A DNA stretch of 64,000 nucleotides from Acridotheres tristis (GCA_037013685.1 CM072899.1:2039479-2103478); one strand, 5' to 3'. Positions 36,792 through 49,462 are shown, counted from the stretch's first letter. Numbers and translations: made by a program. Notes: a model not told the origin generated them from the sequence alone.

Positions 36792-37066
36792 CTGGTTTGG
36801 TTTGGGAAGGACCTTAAATCCCATCCCATTCCACCCCCTGCCATGGGCAGGGACACCTCCCACTATTCCAGGATGTTCCAAGCCCAATGTCCAACCTGGC
36901 CTTGGGCACTGCCAGGGATCCAGGGGCAGCCACAGCTGCTCTGGGAATTCCAACTCCTCATCACCTTCACAAGGAGCAATTAATCCCAAAATTCCATCCA
37001 TCCCTGTCCTCTGACAGTGGGAAGCCATTCCCTGTCACTCCAGGCTTTGTCAAACCTCCCTCCCTG
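36792..37066 (-). mobile_element. CR1 LINE, passerine-type 3' end, antisense
   Basis: 'actggtttggtttgggaagg', 'ccatgggcagggacacctcc', 'ccagggatccaggggcagcc', 'cagctgctctgggaattcca' and 'agccattccctgtcactcc' are in reverse-complement CR1 order. The copy is well preserved and continues to about 37066, where a gapped 'ctttgtcaaacctccctccc' matches the next CR1 block. Confidence 0.9.
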
Positions 37067-37344
37067 CCCTTCCCCATGAGTCACACTAAGCCCAGCACGA
37101 CACAAGTCACGCTAGGGATGTCCTCTCCACCAACAGCCAAAGTCAGCCCCAGAGCAGGCTCAGGAAAATTATCTTTGCATGTGCCTCAAGAACTCTTCAT
37201 ACATTCAAATGCCACATCAATTCTCACGCTGCTCTAACATCCCCCAAACAGCAGCAGGGAGGAGGCAGCAGCACAGAGCCAGGGCAGGGCACAGGGAGGA
37301 AGCGTGCCAGGAGAGCTGGGCTGTGCCTTGGAAGAGCAGAGTAA

Positions 37345-37440
37345 CTGGGAATAACTCAACTCCACGGGGCTGGGAATAACTCAACTCCACGGGGCTGGGA
37401 ATAACTCCAATCCACGGGGCTGGGAGTAACTCCACGTCCC
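37345..37440. repeat. 25-bp tandem repeat, 3.8 copies
   Basis: Unit 'ctgggaataactcaactcca' plus 'cgggg'. Copies start at 37345, 37370, 37395 and 37420. The first two are identical; the third has one rearranged triplet and the fourth is partial ('ctgggagtaactccacgtcc'). A short minisatellite between two CR1 copies of opposite orientation. Confidence 0.9.
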
Positions 37441-37667
37441 TGCCCCACAGAGCAGCCATGGCTTCACTTTCACCTTTCACTGCTCCTCGCTCTCCTCTCC
37501 ATCATTTCCCTGCTGGATACAGAGGTGACAGATCTGGGTGAGCTCCCAATCCTCCTGATCTGCAGCTGGGAATGGCAGGTGTGGCACAGGAACAGAGCTG
37601 CCCTCACACCTGGCAGACCAGCACCATCCTTCTTGGCTGTGGAACAACCACCACAGATGATGCCACT

Positions 37668-37762
37668 ACCTGGTCTAGGAGAAAGTGTCCTCACCCATGG
37701 GGGTGGAACAAGACGGTCTTTAAGGTCCCTTCCCACCCAAACCATTCCATGATTCAATGATT
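37668..37762 (+). mobile_element. CR1 LINE, sense 3' end with terminal octamers
   Basis: 'acctggtctaggagaaagtg', 'tcctcacccatgggggtgga', 'tctttaaggtcccttcccac' and 'ccaaaccattccatgattca' then 'atgatt' give the CR1 3' end with near-intact terminal octamer repeats. About 95 bp, severely 5'-truncated. Confidence 0.85.
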
Positions 37763-40700
37763 ACATCATTCCACTGTTATTTTAGAGGAGATTTGGGATC
37801 ATTTGCCCCCCAGCTCACCTCACCAAACTGTTACTTGGGCATGGAGCAAGCCAGCAGGCACTGTGCTCACAGGGTGCTTTAACACATCTCTACAGATTCA
37901 TTCCCTTCTCCATAAAAACCCAACTATGGATTTATTCCCCTCTCCATAAAAATCCCTGATTTTAAAAATACATTGTTTTTTCCCTCCCTTCAGCTATGAA
38001 CTCTTGTGTTGGAGCCAAATCAAGTGACTTAGTGCTATGTAAAAGCTGTTCATTTTTAATTTGATAGAAGAGGTTCATTGTTTCAAAATGTATGGTTTTG
38101 CTAAGTGTGATTTCTGTGAAATTAAAACAGAGTAAAATTAATGTCTGTAGTTATTTCACTTCAATTATGTCAGCTTTACATCTGCATAAAATATTGTTTT
38201 CATTCCTCTTTAGCACAACACGTAATAAGGCTTTGTATTTTTAATTTATCTGGAGGAAAAAATATGAAGGTTCTGCAGCCATGTGGAGAACTCTGTTAAG
38301 AGTAATTTCAGATTTGGATTCATTTAGCTGAAAAAACAAGAATTTGGACTGCCAGAATTTCTCTTACAATGGAAGTCTGATTCTTTTTCAAATAATACTT
38401 AATTGATATTATTTTAAACATACACTCTTTGGGGAAACAGTCATTTGAAGTCTGTTCAGTATTGCTGTAGGTCTCATCCTGTTACTCCTTTTCTTCTGTG
38501 GTGGAAATTAAAAAGATGAGACAAAAATAAACCCCAAAAGATGCCTTATCCAAAACCTCTGAACTCCAAGGGCTGTTTTCACCTATACCCAGGGATATGG
38601 AGCAAGGTCCTTTCTCTCTAAAATTAAATGAAGACCCTGAAGGAACTCGAGTTTAATTACACTGCAGACCTCAAGAGCCAACTGGAAGTGACAAGAGACA
38701 CATTGTGATCCCAAACTTTTGCTGTGCCAGCACTAGAAATTACAGAGAGAAGAGCTTGCTGAAGTGTTGCATTATGATATTTATTTTAAAAATAAATTGA
38801 ATCCTGGAGATGTTTGAGCTGCCTCACCCTCCTGGGATTTCTGGTCCCTGTGATAATTAACAGAGATGGACTTAACCAATGGACTTCTCTCCTGGTGCTG
38901 TCCACAGGCAATTTAGGAGTGGGATAAATTGCTAAAAGCTCCATGTGAGCTGGCAGTGCCACAGATCCCCAGCGCTGCTCTCAGCTGCTTTCATTCTCCA
39001 GACACGTAAAAGACAGGAGTTCTGCATTAATTACCATCCAATATTCTTAATCAACATCAACTATCAAATTCTTCGTCAAGCTCTTGATCACAAACTTAAT
39101 CATGCCTAGCCCAAACTGTTTCACCCCGTTAAGTGGCATTCATTAAAAAGGCTCTGCTATCACATCAGCAGGCACTTCCCAAGAGTGAGATTCTCTCAGT
39201 GACAAACAAGGAGCAGTTGAAGCAATCAGTGTTGGGCAAAGATGGCATTAATTAAAGAGGATGGACATTTAACTTCACATGAGCCAAGCAGCTCCACAAG
39301 AAAAGGGCATCTGAATCTCCAGCTCCATCATTTATCCATTATGAGATATTTTGGAAGACCCTTGTGATATCTCCTACTCTAGCAAAGAGAGGATAAAATT
39401 GATGAAGATGAAAAGTAGCAGTGAAAAACTAAAATATCTCTTTTTTTTTTTTTTTTTCAGTTATGAAAGGTAACAAGTCCTTCTCAGAGTAAGGAATAAT
39501 TGGAAGAGCAATTAGAGCTCCCTTGGGATGTTTAGGCACTTCTCATTTCATACACTGAGCTTCGTTCCCAGCGTGTTCCCACGGCACCACACGACAGCTC
39601 CGAGCACAGGTGAGGGTGCCTGGGAGCTCCTTTCCCAACCCACACAACTGGAACTGAAATCTTCTCCTGCTGGAACAGCCACTGCTCCCTCTGCACATCC
39701 CAGCTGAGCTCCCTGGATCTGAAGAGCAGGTTACCCATCCCACAGCATCCATGGGATGGGGGCATCCTGCCAGAACTGACTGCCTAGGGAGTTCTATGGG
39801 AAGAGGACAGGGGGGACACATTGCTTTTGATCACTTGGTACCTCCAGACAAAATGCAGAGATGGATGCAAGCCTAACCCTTCAAAATGCACAATGAGGTA
39901 GGAAGAAAATCAGACATTCGTTCTGTCAAATACAAGTGGAGAAGTCTTCTCAACCAGGCAGTTTGGAAATGCAGGCTGACTGTTCTGTAAATCCCCCCCA
40001 GTCTATAAAACAACACCAGGATAAGGTATCCATTATGACACACAAGCACTTAATAAAACTTGGAATCAGTTTTTCTACACCTTGGTTTAAAAAAAAAAAA
40101 AAAGAAATCCAGGAGGGAAAAAAATGTTAACATTTGAGAAATTTCCATTAATCCAACACATGAATTCCTTGGACAATTACGAATGAGTGGTTACTACCCA
40201 AGAAACAATTCTTTCAACATTCATTAAGAGATTTCTGCCACTCAGAAGTCGTAGAACAAACGGAATCTGCAGCCTTTGAAAATTAAATGCAAACTTGTAC
40301 CTGATTTATTACAGAGATGTTGTAATCAATAATAGAATTGAAGCTCAAAAGCACAAGGTCTCCTGTGACAGCAGAGCATCTCCTTCATCCCCCTCCCTGC
40401 CCCAGCTGACGTCTGATCCACGGCATCTGTGCTAATAAGAACCCCTGTCTGCCAAAGGACAGACATCTCCAACTATTGATTTCTTTTTTAGGTTTTTTTT
40501 TTTTTTTTTTTTTTTTGTGTAGATTTAACAGTGCTCTCTCTCCCCCTGTTTTTTGTATGTGCACAGAATCTGACCTCGCTTTCACAGCTGGGTCTTTTAT
40601 CAAAAGGAAAAGGGGTTTTTTGGTTCTGGGGAGGTGTTATGTCCAAAGATCATCCATCCCTGCATCCATCCCTGATCCCCCTGGCTCATGAACTAATGCA

Positions 40701-42470
40701 CAGTGATGACAAAGCCTGGTGACACTGCTCCTTCTGGTCCCAATCACACGGCCACTCGTTATTTTTGTCATTAAGGTTCCAGTGGGGAGGATCTTCAGGC
40801 TAAAATTCACCTTTTCTGGTTGTGCTTTACTTCCACCCCTCCCACCAGCAGCACAGGAGTTCCTTTCCAAGCAGCACACGGATGGCTTTGTCTGCTACAT
40901 CCCATAAAGCTGCTTCCCCTCCTGCAGCACAGTAACGTTATTTGAGATCCAGGCTCTCCCAAGCAACAATTCCCATCCCTGGGGAAGGTCCCAGAGGGAG
41001 CAGGTGACTTTTCCTAGCCCATAACCAAGCAGGTTCCATGCACAACAAATTCCACATGGGGGCTGACCTTCAAGGAAGCCCCGAGGGCCAGATGTTTGTC
41101 AAAAATCCCAACTCAGCAGGGAATGTGCTGCCTCAGCAAAAAAGGTCTGAGAAGCCAAAAAAAAAAAAAGAAAGAAAAAAAGAAAAATACTGGAGAGAAG
41201 AGTTAACCTCCGTTTTCCAATACTGTGGTGACACCTTTATGTCCCCAGATGTGGACATCAAACTTCTTGTCGAGAGAAAAAAGAAAAATTGATATTTTGA
41301 AGGAAATTATGAAGTCAGGCACAGAATGCTTCTTATGGAATTAATAAAAAAATTGTTTATTGCAATGAGGGAAAATGAAACGACTGCTGCACTTTTCTCC
41401 TTCAAAGAAAGTTCTTTAAGTGACTGAAATTCCATCCCTTCAGTGCTTGTGTTGTACAGGCACATCTCATACAAGCTGCAGGTTAAACTTCTCATTGCCC
41501 CTGTCCACTTTATATTGATAGAGCACAAAACAGAGATATAAGTGTCCCAAACCTAAACTTCCTGCACTAAAACCTCTCTGACCCCACTAAAAATGAACAT
41601 TTAACCCTCCATGCACTCCTGTGCAGTATTAGCATATTTATGGCTACTCAAAAGTATTAATAATTTATTGCATCAACACATCAGTGCTACTGTTTCTATA
41701 TACATGTACATGCTGGAATATACACTGCATTTCATTTACTGTCACCACCAATCGCTGCACAAGTTTCACAACTTTTTTCCTATTTTTTTCTCTAAAAAAT
41801 AACTTTGGCTTTCTCCAGCATATCCTCAAATTTCCACACTGCTGACCACTGCACTTTTGTGCTTTGCCAAGCCCGTGCATCCACACTTAAACTGAGCTTA
41901 ATTCTTCAGTCTTAAATAAAAAAATGTTCATCATAGGGTAATTAACACACTGCCATTACTCACAGCCTTAGTCAGACCCAAATTTTCTCAAAGATAATTT
42001 GGAAATGCAATTAATTACTCAAGTACACAACTTTTGGTGTTGTTAAAGCTCTATTGCCACCATAAATTCCAGGCACCTTCAGGAAATCCAGCGGTGCCAT
42101 AAACGTTTATAAGAACCAACCTAAGTTTTCAATGGAAAGGAGAAATTATATGGGTACAATTAAAAAAAAAAAAAATTGTGTTTCCAGAATTCCTGCTAGC
42201 TCTGTCTCATTGTATTTGTACCCTGGGAGCTACTGAAATCCAAGCTGGAGGAAAAGGCTTTTAAATACATTCCCTTTTCTTCAATACCTGGTTCAAGGTG
42301 TTTAGGGGCTTTAAATGCAGCTGCCTGACACCAACAAGGAAATGGTCACTTTTATTCCTTCACTGCCACGATAAAAATCAACCTCAGGGACTGCAAACTG
42401 CCTGCTCTGGGAGGAAACAACAAAGCTGAGCAGGTTGGAGAGGTATCAGGAGAAAAATCACATCCTCAGG
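37763..42470. other. Long unique non-coding stretch
   Basis: About 4.7 kb without recognised interspersed repeats. Simple sequence: T17 at 39441, A-run near 40088, T24 at 40493-40516, A/G-rich 41157-41186. A diverged duplication ('attcccttctccataaaaa' / 'attcccctctccataaaaa') lies at 37900-37955. The parts 38000-38480 and 39000-39420 are AT-rich and repeat-free. No credible exon. Confidence 0.55.
40493..40516 (-). repeat. Poly(T) tract, 24 bp
   Basis: The only T-run of 20 or more in the window, against eight A-runs of that length on the plus strand. Confidence 0.9.
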
Positions 42471-42529
42471 ACATTTATCGTGTGAGATAAGAGCCACTGC
42501 CAGAATATGATTATCTGCTGATAACAAGA
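42471..42529. promoter_or_regulatory. Candidate GATA motif cluster with inverted pair
   Basis: AGATAAG at 42485-42491, then a face-to-face pair TTATCT (42511-42516) and TGATAA (42519-42524) separated by two bases, plus a weaker TTATCG at 42475. Closely spaced inverted GATA sites are a known high-affinity arrangement for two-fingered GATA proteins. Regulatory function is inferred from spacing only. Confidence 0.3.
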
Positions 42530-43269
42530 AACCCCGGAGTTTGCACTCTGCTGCAGGAAACTCATTATGGGGATGAAAACCTGCCTTTATTGTTCCTGGA
42601 TGGGCAACTGGCAGCTGAGAACTGCGTGTGGCAGCTGCAGGGGCTCAGATCATGACACGAGTTCTTGAGGTGACCACCTGCACGCTGAAGTGACCCCCTC
42701 TAAGCTAGAACTACCCAGGACACAGAGAAATGAGCTGGCACAGCATTTAACCTCCTCCTCCCATGAGCACCACCGATTGATTGAGATGGAACCACTTCCA
42801 GGGAGAATGAAGTTGTATCAGATCCGAAAAAAAAAAAAAAAAAAAAGATAGGAATATAGGATGGCATTCTGGATAAGGAAAAATAAAGTCCTCATAAATT
42901 CTATCACCGTATTTGACCCAGAAGTCTTTGCAAGGGTGTAATTTCCTGACCCTCCTACAATAAGGATATAAATAAAATTCTGGATGCAGAATGGTTTTCC
43001 TGTCCTGTCAATGCCTCAGTTCCAGAAGGAACCCAACTCCTCCCAACACAGCCCAGGGCTCCAAAAATAAACCCAGTCTGCCTTGGGACAACCTTCTCCT
43101 CCAGGAAACTTCCTGCCAGGGAGTGAAGGTCACCTGTTCCACAATGGCCATTCCCTCAGATGCTTCAAACCACATTCATGCACTTTTTGATCTTGATTAA
43201 CCCAAAAACCTCTGCATGGAGGGTGGAAACAGTGGATCAAGCCCAGCAAAGGGGCTGAGCAGGGCTGGC
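42530..43269. other. Unique non-coding sequence with a poly(A) tract
   Basis: No exon recognised. Contains the A20 run at 42827-42846. Confidence 0.6.
42827..42846 (+). repeat. Poly(A) tract, 20 bp
   Basis: Uninterrupted A20 after 'atcagatccg'. Confidence 0.9.
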
Positions 43270-43400
43270 ACAGCACTGGAACAGACAGAGTGTGATTCTC
43301 CATCCTTAGAGATGCTCAAACCCCAGCTGGACACAGCCCTGGCCAACCTGCTCTACTCAGGGGGGACTGGAAGGTCTCTGGGGGTTTTCATCAGCTCCAG
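43270..43400 (+). mobile_element. CR1 LINE fragment, sense
   Basis: 'tgtgattctccatccttaga', 'gatgctcaaaccccagctgg', 'acacagccctggccaacctg' and 'ctctactcaggggggactgg' match the sense-strand CR1 region about 50-150 bp from the 3' end. The terminal motif is lost. An older subfamily than the copies at 21431 and 36792. Confidence 0.8.
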
Positions 43401-46171
43401 CCTTTCAAAGATATTTTTTCCCAATTAAAAACAAAATGTGTGGGGAGGGAGGGGAAGAAGTAATTTCATTTTGATTCATTTATTTTTCTAAATGAAAAAA
43501 AAAAAAACTTCCCAAGAATTCCCAATCCCAGACATCCACGTACAGCTTGAGATGTTCAGTCAGGCCTTTTTTCCCCTCTCCTGATTCCAGGCTCACCACA
43601 GACAGAAAATGACCTAATTCAGTACCTTCAGTTCCTTGCCAGACTCCAAATCAAATTTAAGGATTGGATAACTCGGACACAGTCGGTGCTATTTTGTCCT
43701 ACCAGCTCCATTTCACTCACTGAAATGTCAAGTGTGTCTATCTGGACAAGAGGCTTGTGCTTCATAATCTCCTCTGCTGAGCACTTGGGCTCCTGCCTCC
43801 CTGTGCTGCCCAGGCAGGAATTCCCTGCAGGGCACTGCCCTCTCCCTGCTCTCCTGGAGGAGATCCTTCCCTTCCCTCCACTGCTGGGACTAAAAGTGGA
43901 TTTGATTTGAGTTACAAGTGCTTCATTTTATTTGTGTTAATTCCTCCGACAGTAAACCCATCATCCAGACACCTCCTTCTGTAGCTGCACCGAAACAAAT
44001 TTTTTTTTTTCCTAAAAATACGGAAGAAAAGCAAAACCAGATTTCATTCACCAGCAAAATCTCTCTAAATAAGACCCCTTAAATACATATCCTATTCTCT
44101 CACACACTTTTTTTGTCACATCACTGCTGGGTAAGGCATCACAATTAAAGAGGTGTTTTAATTTGGGATTTGATAATCATGTAACAAAGAACTAGCTTGA
44201 TTTTTTTCAACAGGTGGCAAGCAAATTTAAGTAAACCCCAAATTTCTTCTAAGGATCATTGGTAAGATTATCATTTAATGCTGTTATTATAGTTTCCTTT
44301 TCTTCCCTCAAATTTAGGCTTCCAAAGATTAAGTCCTAAAAATAAAAAAAGGAGAGATTCGGTAAAACAACAAATAAATTGATTTTTTAATCTCTTCCTA
44401 AAAGGAATCTTTTTCTAGCCCTACACCTTTTCTTTCAGCACTTTTGTTTTCCCTCCCTTTGAAAAATGTTAACAGCTTTATGTTTTAGGACTGAAACATC
44501 ATTTATATTTCAGGCATGACGAGGTGTTTCTATAATTTCATAAATAACATCCAAAAGGGGCCTGATGCTGGCTGTACTGAAGGTACATCCTCTACTACAG
44601 CTTCCTCATTGCTACAAAAATAAACAGCCTTATTTTTATCATCCTGCATTACTGTAAATATTGCAGCCTAGTGCATGTTGAAAACATGCCCACCATCTGA
44701 AATCCTTGACAGTCCAATTAGGAGAACACAAAATACTCCTCAGAAAAAGAAAACCGTGTAAAGGTCTGGTTTGATGTCAAAGATTTGAGATACAGCCACA
44801 CAGGACAGCGATTTCAGAAATGGAAATGGAAGAAGTTGGCTTGTTCCCTGTTCCTGTAAAGTGTTTTTCTGATTCCAAGTGAATTATTGCTAATTACTGC
44901 CATGAAGAACACAGAGAGGCAGAGCTCTCTGCCTGTGTTTAGAGAAAGCTCACTGCACTAATCCAAATGACAAATGGAAGTTTTCCACAATATTTTAGGA
45001 AGATAATTGTGCCATCTGGGAAGCCATGTCACAGCTGTAACACAGTGAGCAGGCCCAGGATGTGCAGCAACTCCTTCTGTGCTGAATTCATTTCACTTAA
45101 TAGATTCATCTTGGAGTTTATTTATTTATTTGGAACATCCTGGGACTTGGAGCATTGTAACAGGGCTGCCTGGATATGCATCAAATGAGTTCTTCCTTGG
45201 AGCTTTTATTAGAGATACTATACCAGAAGTATATCAGGGGCTCTTCATGAGATCATTATCAGGGAACTACAAATTAAAACTCATTTCATCAGCACCAGTC
45301 CCTTTATCCTGCAGCCCTGTGTTATCACTTATCTCCTTTAGAAAAAAAGGGCTTAAGAGAAGAAGAATAGACAATATTTCCCAAATACATAGACCTTAAT
45401 ATTGTGTTAGAAGTGAGAATGCACAAAAAGCTCCCATGGTGGCAGGAGACGATGAGCAGCATTCCATGGAGGAATCTGGGAGGGTCTGGGGACATTATGG
45501 CACAGACAGCAGAAAGAACTCCATGTAAATGCCAAGATTAAACCCCCAGCAGCTGGGACCAATCCGTGCCCAACGCCAATTTAATACATGTGAGAGTAGG
45601 AGGATTACATGTCACACTGGGACCACTACATTTCCATATGGGGACCTTTCAACTTCCCTCCCAACAGCTGCAGCTCATATCCCAATGTTCCTTTTAATCC
45701 CTTTAATCCAGGCTGTGCAAAGCCCAGGACCAGAGCCCCACTTGCCACACAGGTCCCTGGAAAGCTGAAGCTGCTTGGTCCCAGCAGAGCCTCGTGCCAT
45801 CCCATCCTCCTACAACCACCCATGGAAAAGCCCCCCTGGATGTGGAGGGCAGTGCTGAAAGGAGCAGAGGCCAGCAGCAGAGCCCTCTGCATGCCCTGGG
45901 TGACACGGAGTGACTGCTCAGGGTAAGCCCAGCACAGCAGCCTCACTCACACACTGCACTGGCTTCTGTGCTCACTCTGCCCCTTCCTCCCTGGACCTGG
46001 GGCCGGGCCAACACTCCTGGGGCTGCTGCTCCCAGCACAGCCTTCCCAGCTCCAGACCTCAGCTGGAACCAGCTCAGCTTCATGTCACATCAGCTCAGAA
46101 AGTCTGATTTTCCCTGCACGTGGATGCTTCTCCTGACAGCCACTGGAGCTTCCAGAGGAGCTGTCCTGCCC
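43401..46171. other. Unique non-coding sequence before the minisatellite
   Basis: AT-rich to about 45400, then more GC-rich toward the minisatellite. Simple runs near 43496 (A) and 44000 (T). No exon recognised; the frames at 45529-45946 on both strands have no domain. Confidence 0.55.
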
Positions 46172-46643
46172 TGGAGCCCATCCCTGCTCCTCAGCCTCTC
46201 CCCTGGAGCCCATCCCTGCTCCTCAGCCTCCCTCCTGGAGCCCATCCCTGCTCCTCAACCTCCCCTTGGAGCCCATCCCTGCTCCTCAGCCTCCCCTTGG
46301 AGCCCATCCCTGCTCCTCAACCTCCCCTTGGAGCCCATCCCTGCTCCTCAGCCTCCCCTTGGAGCCCATCCCTGCTCCTCAGCCTCCCCTTGGAGCCCAT
46401 CCCTGCTCCTCAACCTCCCCTTGGAGCCCATCCCTGCTCCTCAGCCTCCCCTTGGAGCCCATCCCTGCTCCTCAACCTCCCCTTGGAGCCCATCCCTGCT
46501 CCTCAGCCTCTCCCCTGGAGCACATCCCTGCTCCTCAGCCTCTCCCCTGGAGCACATCCCTGCTCCTCAGCCTCTCCCCTGGAGCCCATCCCTGCTCCTC
46601 AGCCTCTCCCCTGGAGCCCATCCCTGCTCCTCAGCCCCAGGAG
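46172..46643 (+). repeat. Minisatellite, 15 copies of a 31/32-bp unit
   Basis: Unit 'tggagcccatccctgctcct' plus 'cagcctcccct'. Copies start at 46172, 46204, 46236, 46267, 46298, 46329, 46360, 46391, 46422, 46453, 46484, 46516, 46548, 46580 and 46612. Outer copies are 32 bp (with 'tctcccc' or 'tccctcc'), the central eight are 31 bp. Central copies alternate 'caacc' and 'cagcc' in a near-regular dimer, a higher-order pattern. Because the unit length is not a multiple of three and contains no stop in any phase, two long plus-strand frames (45968-46747 and 46120-46905) and a third shorter one stay open with the same proline/leucine-rich peptide. They are almost certainly not genes. Confidence 0.95.
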
Positions 46644-48232
46644 CAGCTGTGTCACCACTGCTGACCCACAGAGGGGACTGTGCTGGGACCCACGGGGATC
46701 TGATTCCTGCTCAGCCTTCAGCCTCACCTTTTCTCTCTCCCCAGTGAACTTGTTCCCCTCTCTGCTCTCCCCAGGTACAAATAAATCACGGTGGAACGTG
46801 ACAGCAGCAGAACAAAGCAGTGCCAGGTCTCCAAACCCAGCTGGAGTGACCCTTGCAAAAACAAGAACACAACCAGAGCTGGCACAGGAGGAATATCCAA
46901 AGTGACAAGTCCATAGAAAATATGTAATTAAAGACTAGTTTACCTGGCAAAAAATATACTACACCTTAAACAGGCAAAAGCTCTGATCTTCCTGGCTTTG
47001 TAAAGTTTTCCAAGTTATTCTGACCCTTCTTTGTGTCCATGTAATACTTCAATGGGGGAAAACGTCCCATTCATGCAGGACTAATCAGTAATTCATATTC
47101 TTATCTAGTCAGTGGGGATGTTTGGTGCCTTTTTAATAAAAAACACACCCAGAATGTCCTGCCAAAAGGGCAAATTAATGGCCAATTTCTGCATTGACAA
47201 TTTGAAAACACTGATGTGAGCAGAGCTGAATTCCTACTGATAATTGCCTCGATGTGATTTATGCCAGGAGGTGCTACAGGAGGAGTAAGACACTAGCAGA
47301 TATTAATACTGCAAATTAAAAATAGAATTTGCATCAAATTGACGTACCACTAAACTTAGGGACACCAACAGAAGTGCACTGGGAAGGTCAGCAGCCAGAC
47401 CCAGAAATCCCTGGATCCACACCAGTTTCAGGCATGTGAAGTCACCTGGAAACAGCAGTGGGGAAATTTCGGAGCAAAGACAAGCAAGGGGTCACAGGGA
47501 GAGAGCAGCAGTGAGAGCCTGACCTGGGTAATTCCATTAACTTCAGGGAAATTGCATCAGGCTCCACCAGAGATGCTGAATTTGGCACCAGTTCTGTGAA
47601 ATGTACACTGAATAAATGCCCAGAATTTACTGCTTGCTGCTGCCCTGGTTTTACTGCATTTTTACCGAGTTGTTGCAAAAGTCACTTTTATTTGGATTTG
47701 GAAGCACAAGAAAAATTACAATACTAAATAGTGTTTAAAATAAAGCAGGTTTATCAGTTATTCTTAAAAGCAACCAAGTAGTTCCTAAAATATAAACCAC
47801 TGTCTATATTATATATACCTATTCCTCTATTATTCCATCACTGAATTTTCTTTGAAATATAAGCAAGTCCCCCAAAATACCATCTGAAAATCCTATTTCT
47901 CTTTGAAATCACATGGCCTTGAGTGGCCATCACACTTCTCTGCTGAAGTCACTTCACACTTCCACAGAGGAATCATTTTTAGTTCACTGAGTTGTTTTTT
48001 GGAGAAAGAGACCAAGAAATAAATATTCTATTAAGAGATATTCTCATCTGTGGGATGAAATCCCTTCAGGACCATGGAAGGAGGCAGCTCCTTGCCACAG
48101 AGAATTTGCTGTTACTCAGAAATATTTTAAGGGCTCGATCCAGACATCAGGAATATTTCCATCATCAATGAAAGCAGCTGGATTTGAGGCTGTACACACA
48201 GAGGAGTTTGATTTGTGATTTCATCCAAACCA
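46644..48232. other. Unique non-coding sequence
   Basis: No interspersed repeat or exon recognised in about 1.6 kb. AT-rich around 47690-47880. Confidence 0.6.
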
Positions 48233-48326
48233 CAATGGTTTGGGATGGAGAAGACCTTAAAGCCCACCCAGTTCTACCCCTGCCATGGACAGGGACACCT
48301 CCCACAGACCAGGATGCTCAAAACCA
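48233..48326 (-). mobile_element. CR1 LINE, antisense, short
   Basis: 'caatggtttgggatggagaa', 'gaccttaaagcccacccagt' and 'ccatggacagggacacctcc' are the reverse complement of a CR1 3' end, ending near 'accaggatgctcaaaacc'. About 94 bp. Confidence 0.85.
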
Positions 48327-48368
48327 GAACGTGGAGATCATGAAGAATCATTTAAAAACAGAGAGCAG

Positions 48369-48381
48369 AGAATCATTAAAA

Positions 48382-48420
<39 letters not shown>

Positions 48421-48471
48421 GGGGAAAAGAGAATCATGAAAACAACCAAAAAAAAATAAACTGGGGAAAAG
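48369..48471. repeat. Direct duplication containing poly(A)36
   Basis: 'agaatcattaaaac', an A36 run (48383-48418) and 'ctggggaaaag' (48369-48429) are followed at once by 'agaatcatgaaaacaacc', a shorter A-run, and again 'ctggggaaaag' (48430-48471). Two head-to-tail copies differ mainly in poly(A) length (36 versus about 9), consistent with duplication followed by microsatellite expansion or contraction. Confidence 0.85.
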
Positions 48472-49462
48472 CTCCAAGCCCTGCAGAGTATATTTAAACC
48501 AAACAATGGCATCTCTTTGCAGGAGGAATGGTGACAGCTCCCCAGGATGGGAAACAGCCGTGCTGGAACAGCAGCGATTTTCAAGGAATTACTGGCGTGC
48601 TGTGTTTGGTTTGCTGTCTCCCACCTTGCTTTGCCCAGACTGTATCAAAGCACAGACTATAACAGCTCCAATTTCTCTCACAGCAGCTACACCATGTGAG
48701 AAAAATTGACAGATTAAATAGAATGTAGCTGCCAAAGCAACTGTGAACTATGGCTGCCCAAGAGAAGAAAATGATGTTCCCGAGTATCATGTTAAGAAGT
48801 GCTTTTGTGATCAAATGCAACAAGAGTCCATTTCATTATAACACACTTTAAAAAAAAAAAAAAAAAGAAGAAAAAAAAAGAAAAAAAGCAATTTCTCCCC
48901 TCAGCCCAAAGCATTCCTGCAGCTCACATAACCCTCCTGCCTCCTCACCCAAAGCACGAGTGCCACACGCAGAACAAACACACGCCTTGAACTTCTCTGG
49001 GCGCTTCTATTTTGATGAATTCTCAGGTCCAACCAGCTTCAAGAAGGCAAATAAAAAAATAAATTTAAAAAAAAAAAAAACAAACCCCAACAAACCCATA
49101 TCTGCCCTAACAAAAATGGATGATGCTGTTCCAAATGAGCCCCACGCTCGGCTGACGAGACAGGCACTAATCCAGCCCCAGCCCTGGAAGTTCAGTGCTT
49201 TATCAACGCTGACATGCACATGCCTAAGTGCCAGTGACATCTGCATACATGCCTTATTTATCTTGCTCTGCCTTCATTAAAAGGACAAATTGATGTCTCA
49301 AACGTTTTCAACTCGTCACAGGATTCTTCCAGGCTCAGCAGAACGTGCCCCACCGCTGCTTCAGGGGCCACGCGTGCTCTGGTGGGCAGGCAAGAGATGA
49401 AGAGATAAAGGGGTTTTATGATTTGTTTATGAAAAACAAATAGCTGGTCATAGCCCACACCA
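48472..49462. other. Non-coding stretch with A-rich low complexity
   Basis: A/G-rich run at 48850-48888 and A-rich 49050-49081. Otherwise unique, with no exon recognised. Confidence 0.6.

Noticed and set aside
46172..46643. CRISPR-like array
   Set aside because: Units are directly adjacent without unique spacers, and the DNA is vertebrate.
45968..46905. Two overlapping frames of about 260 codons as a proline-rich protein gene
   Set aside because: Most of each frame is the translated 31/32-bp minisatellite, which is open in several phases by construction; no signal, domain or splice context.
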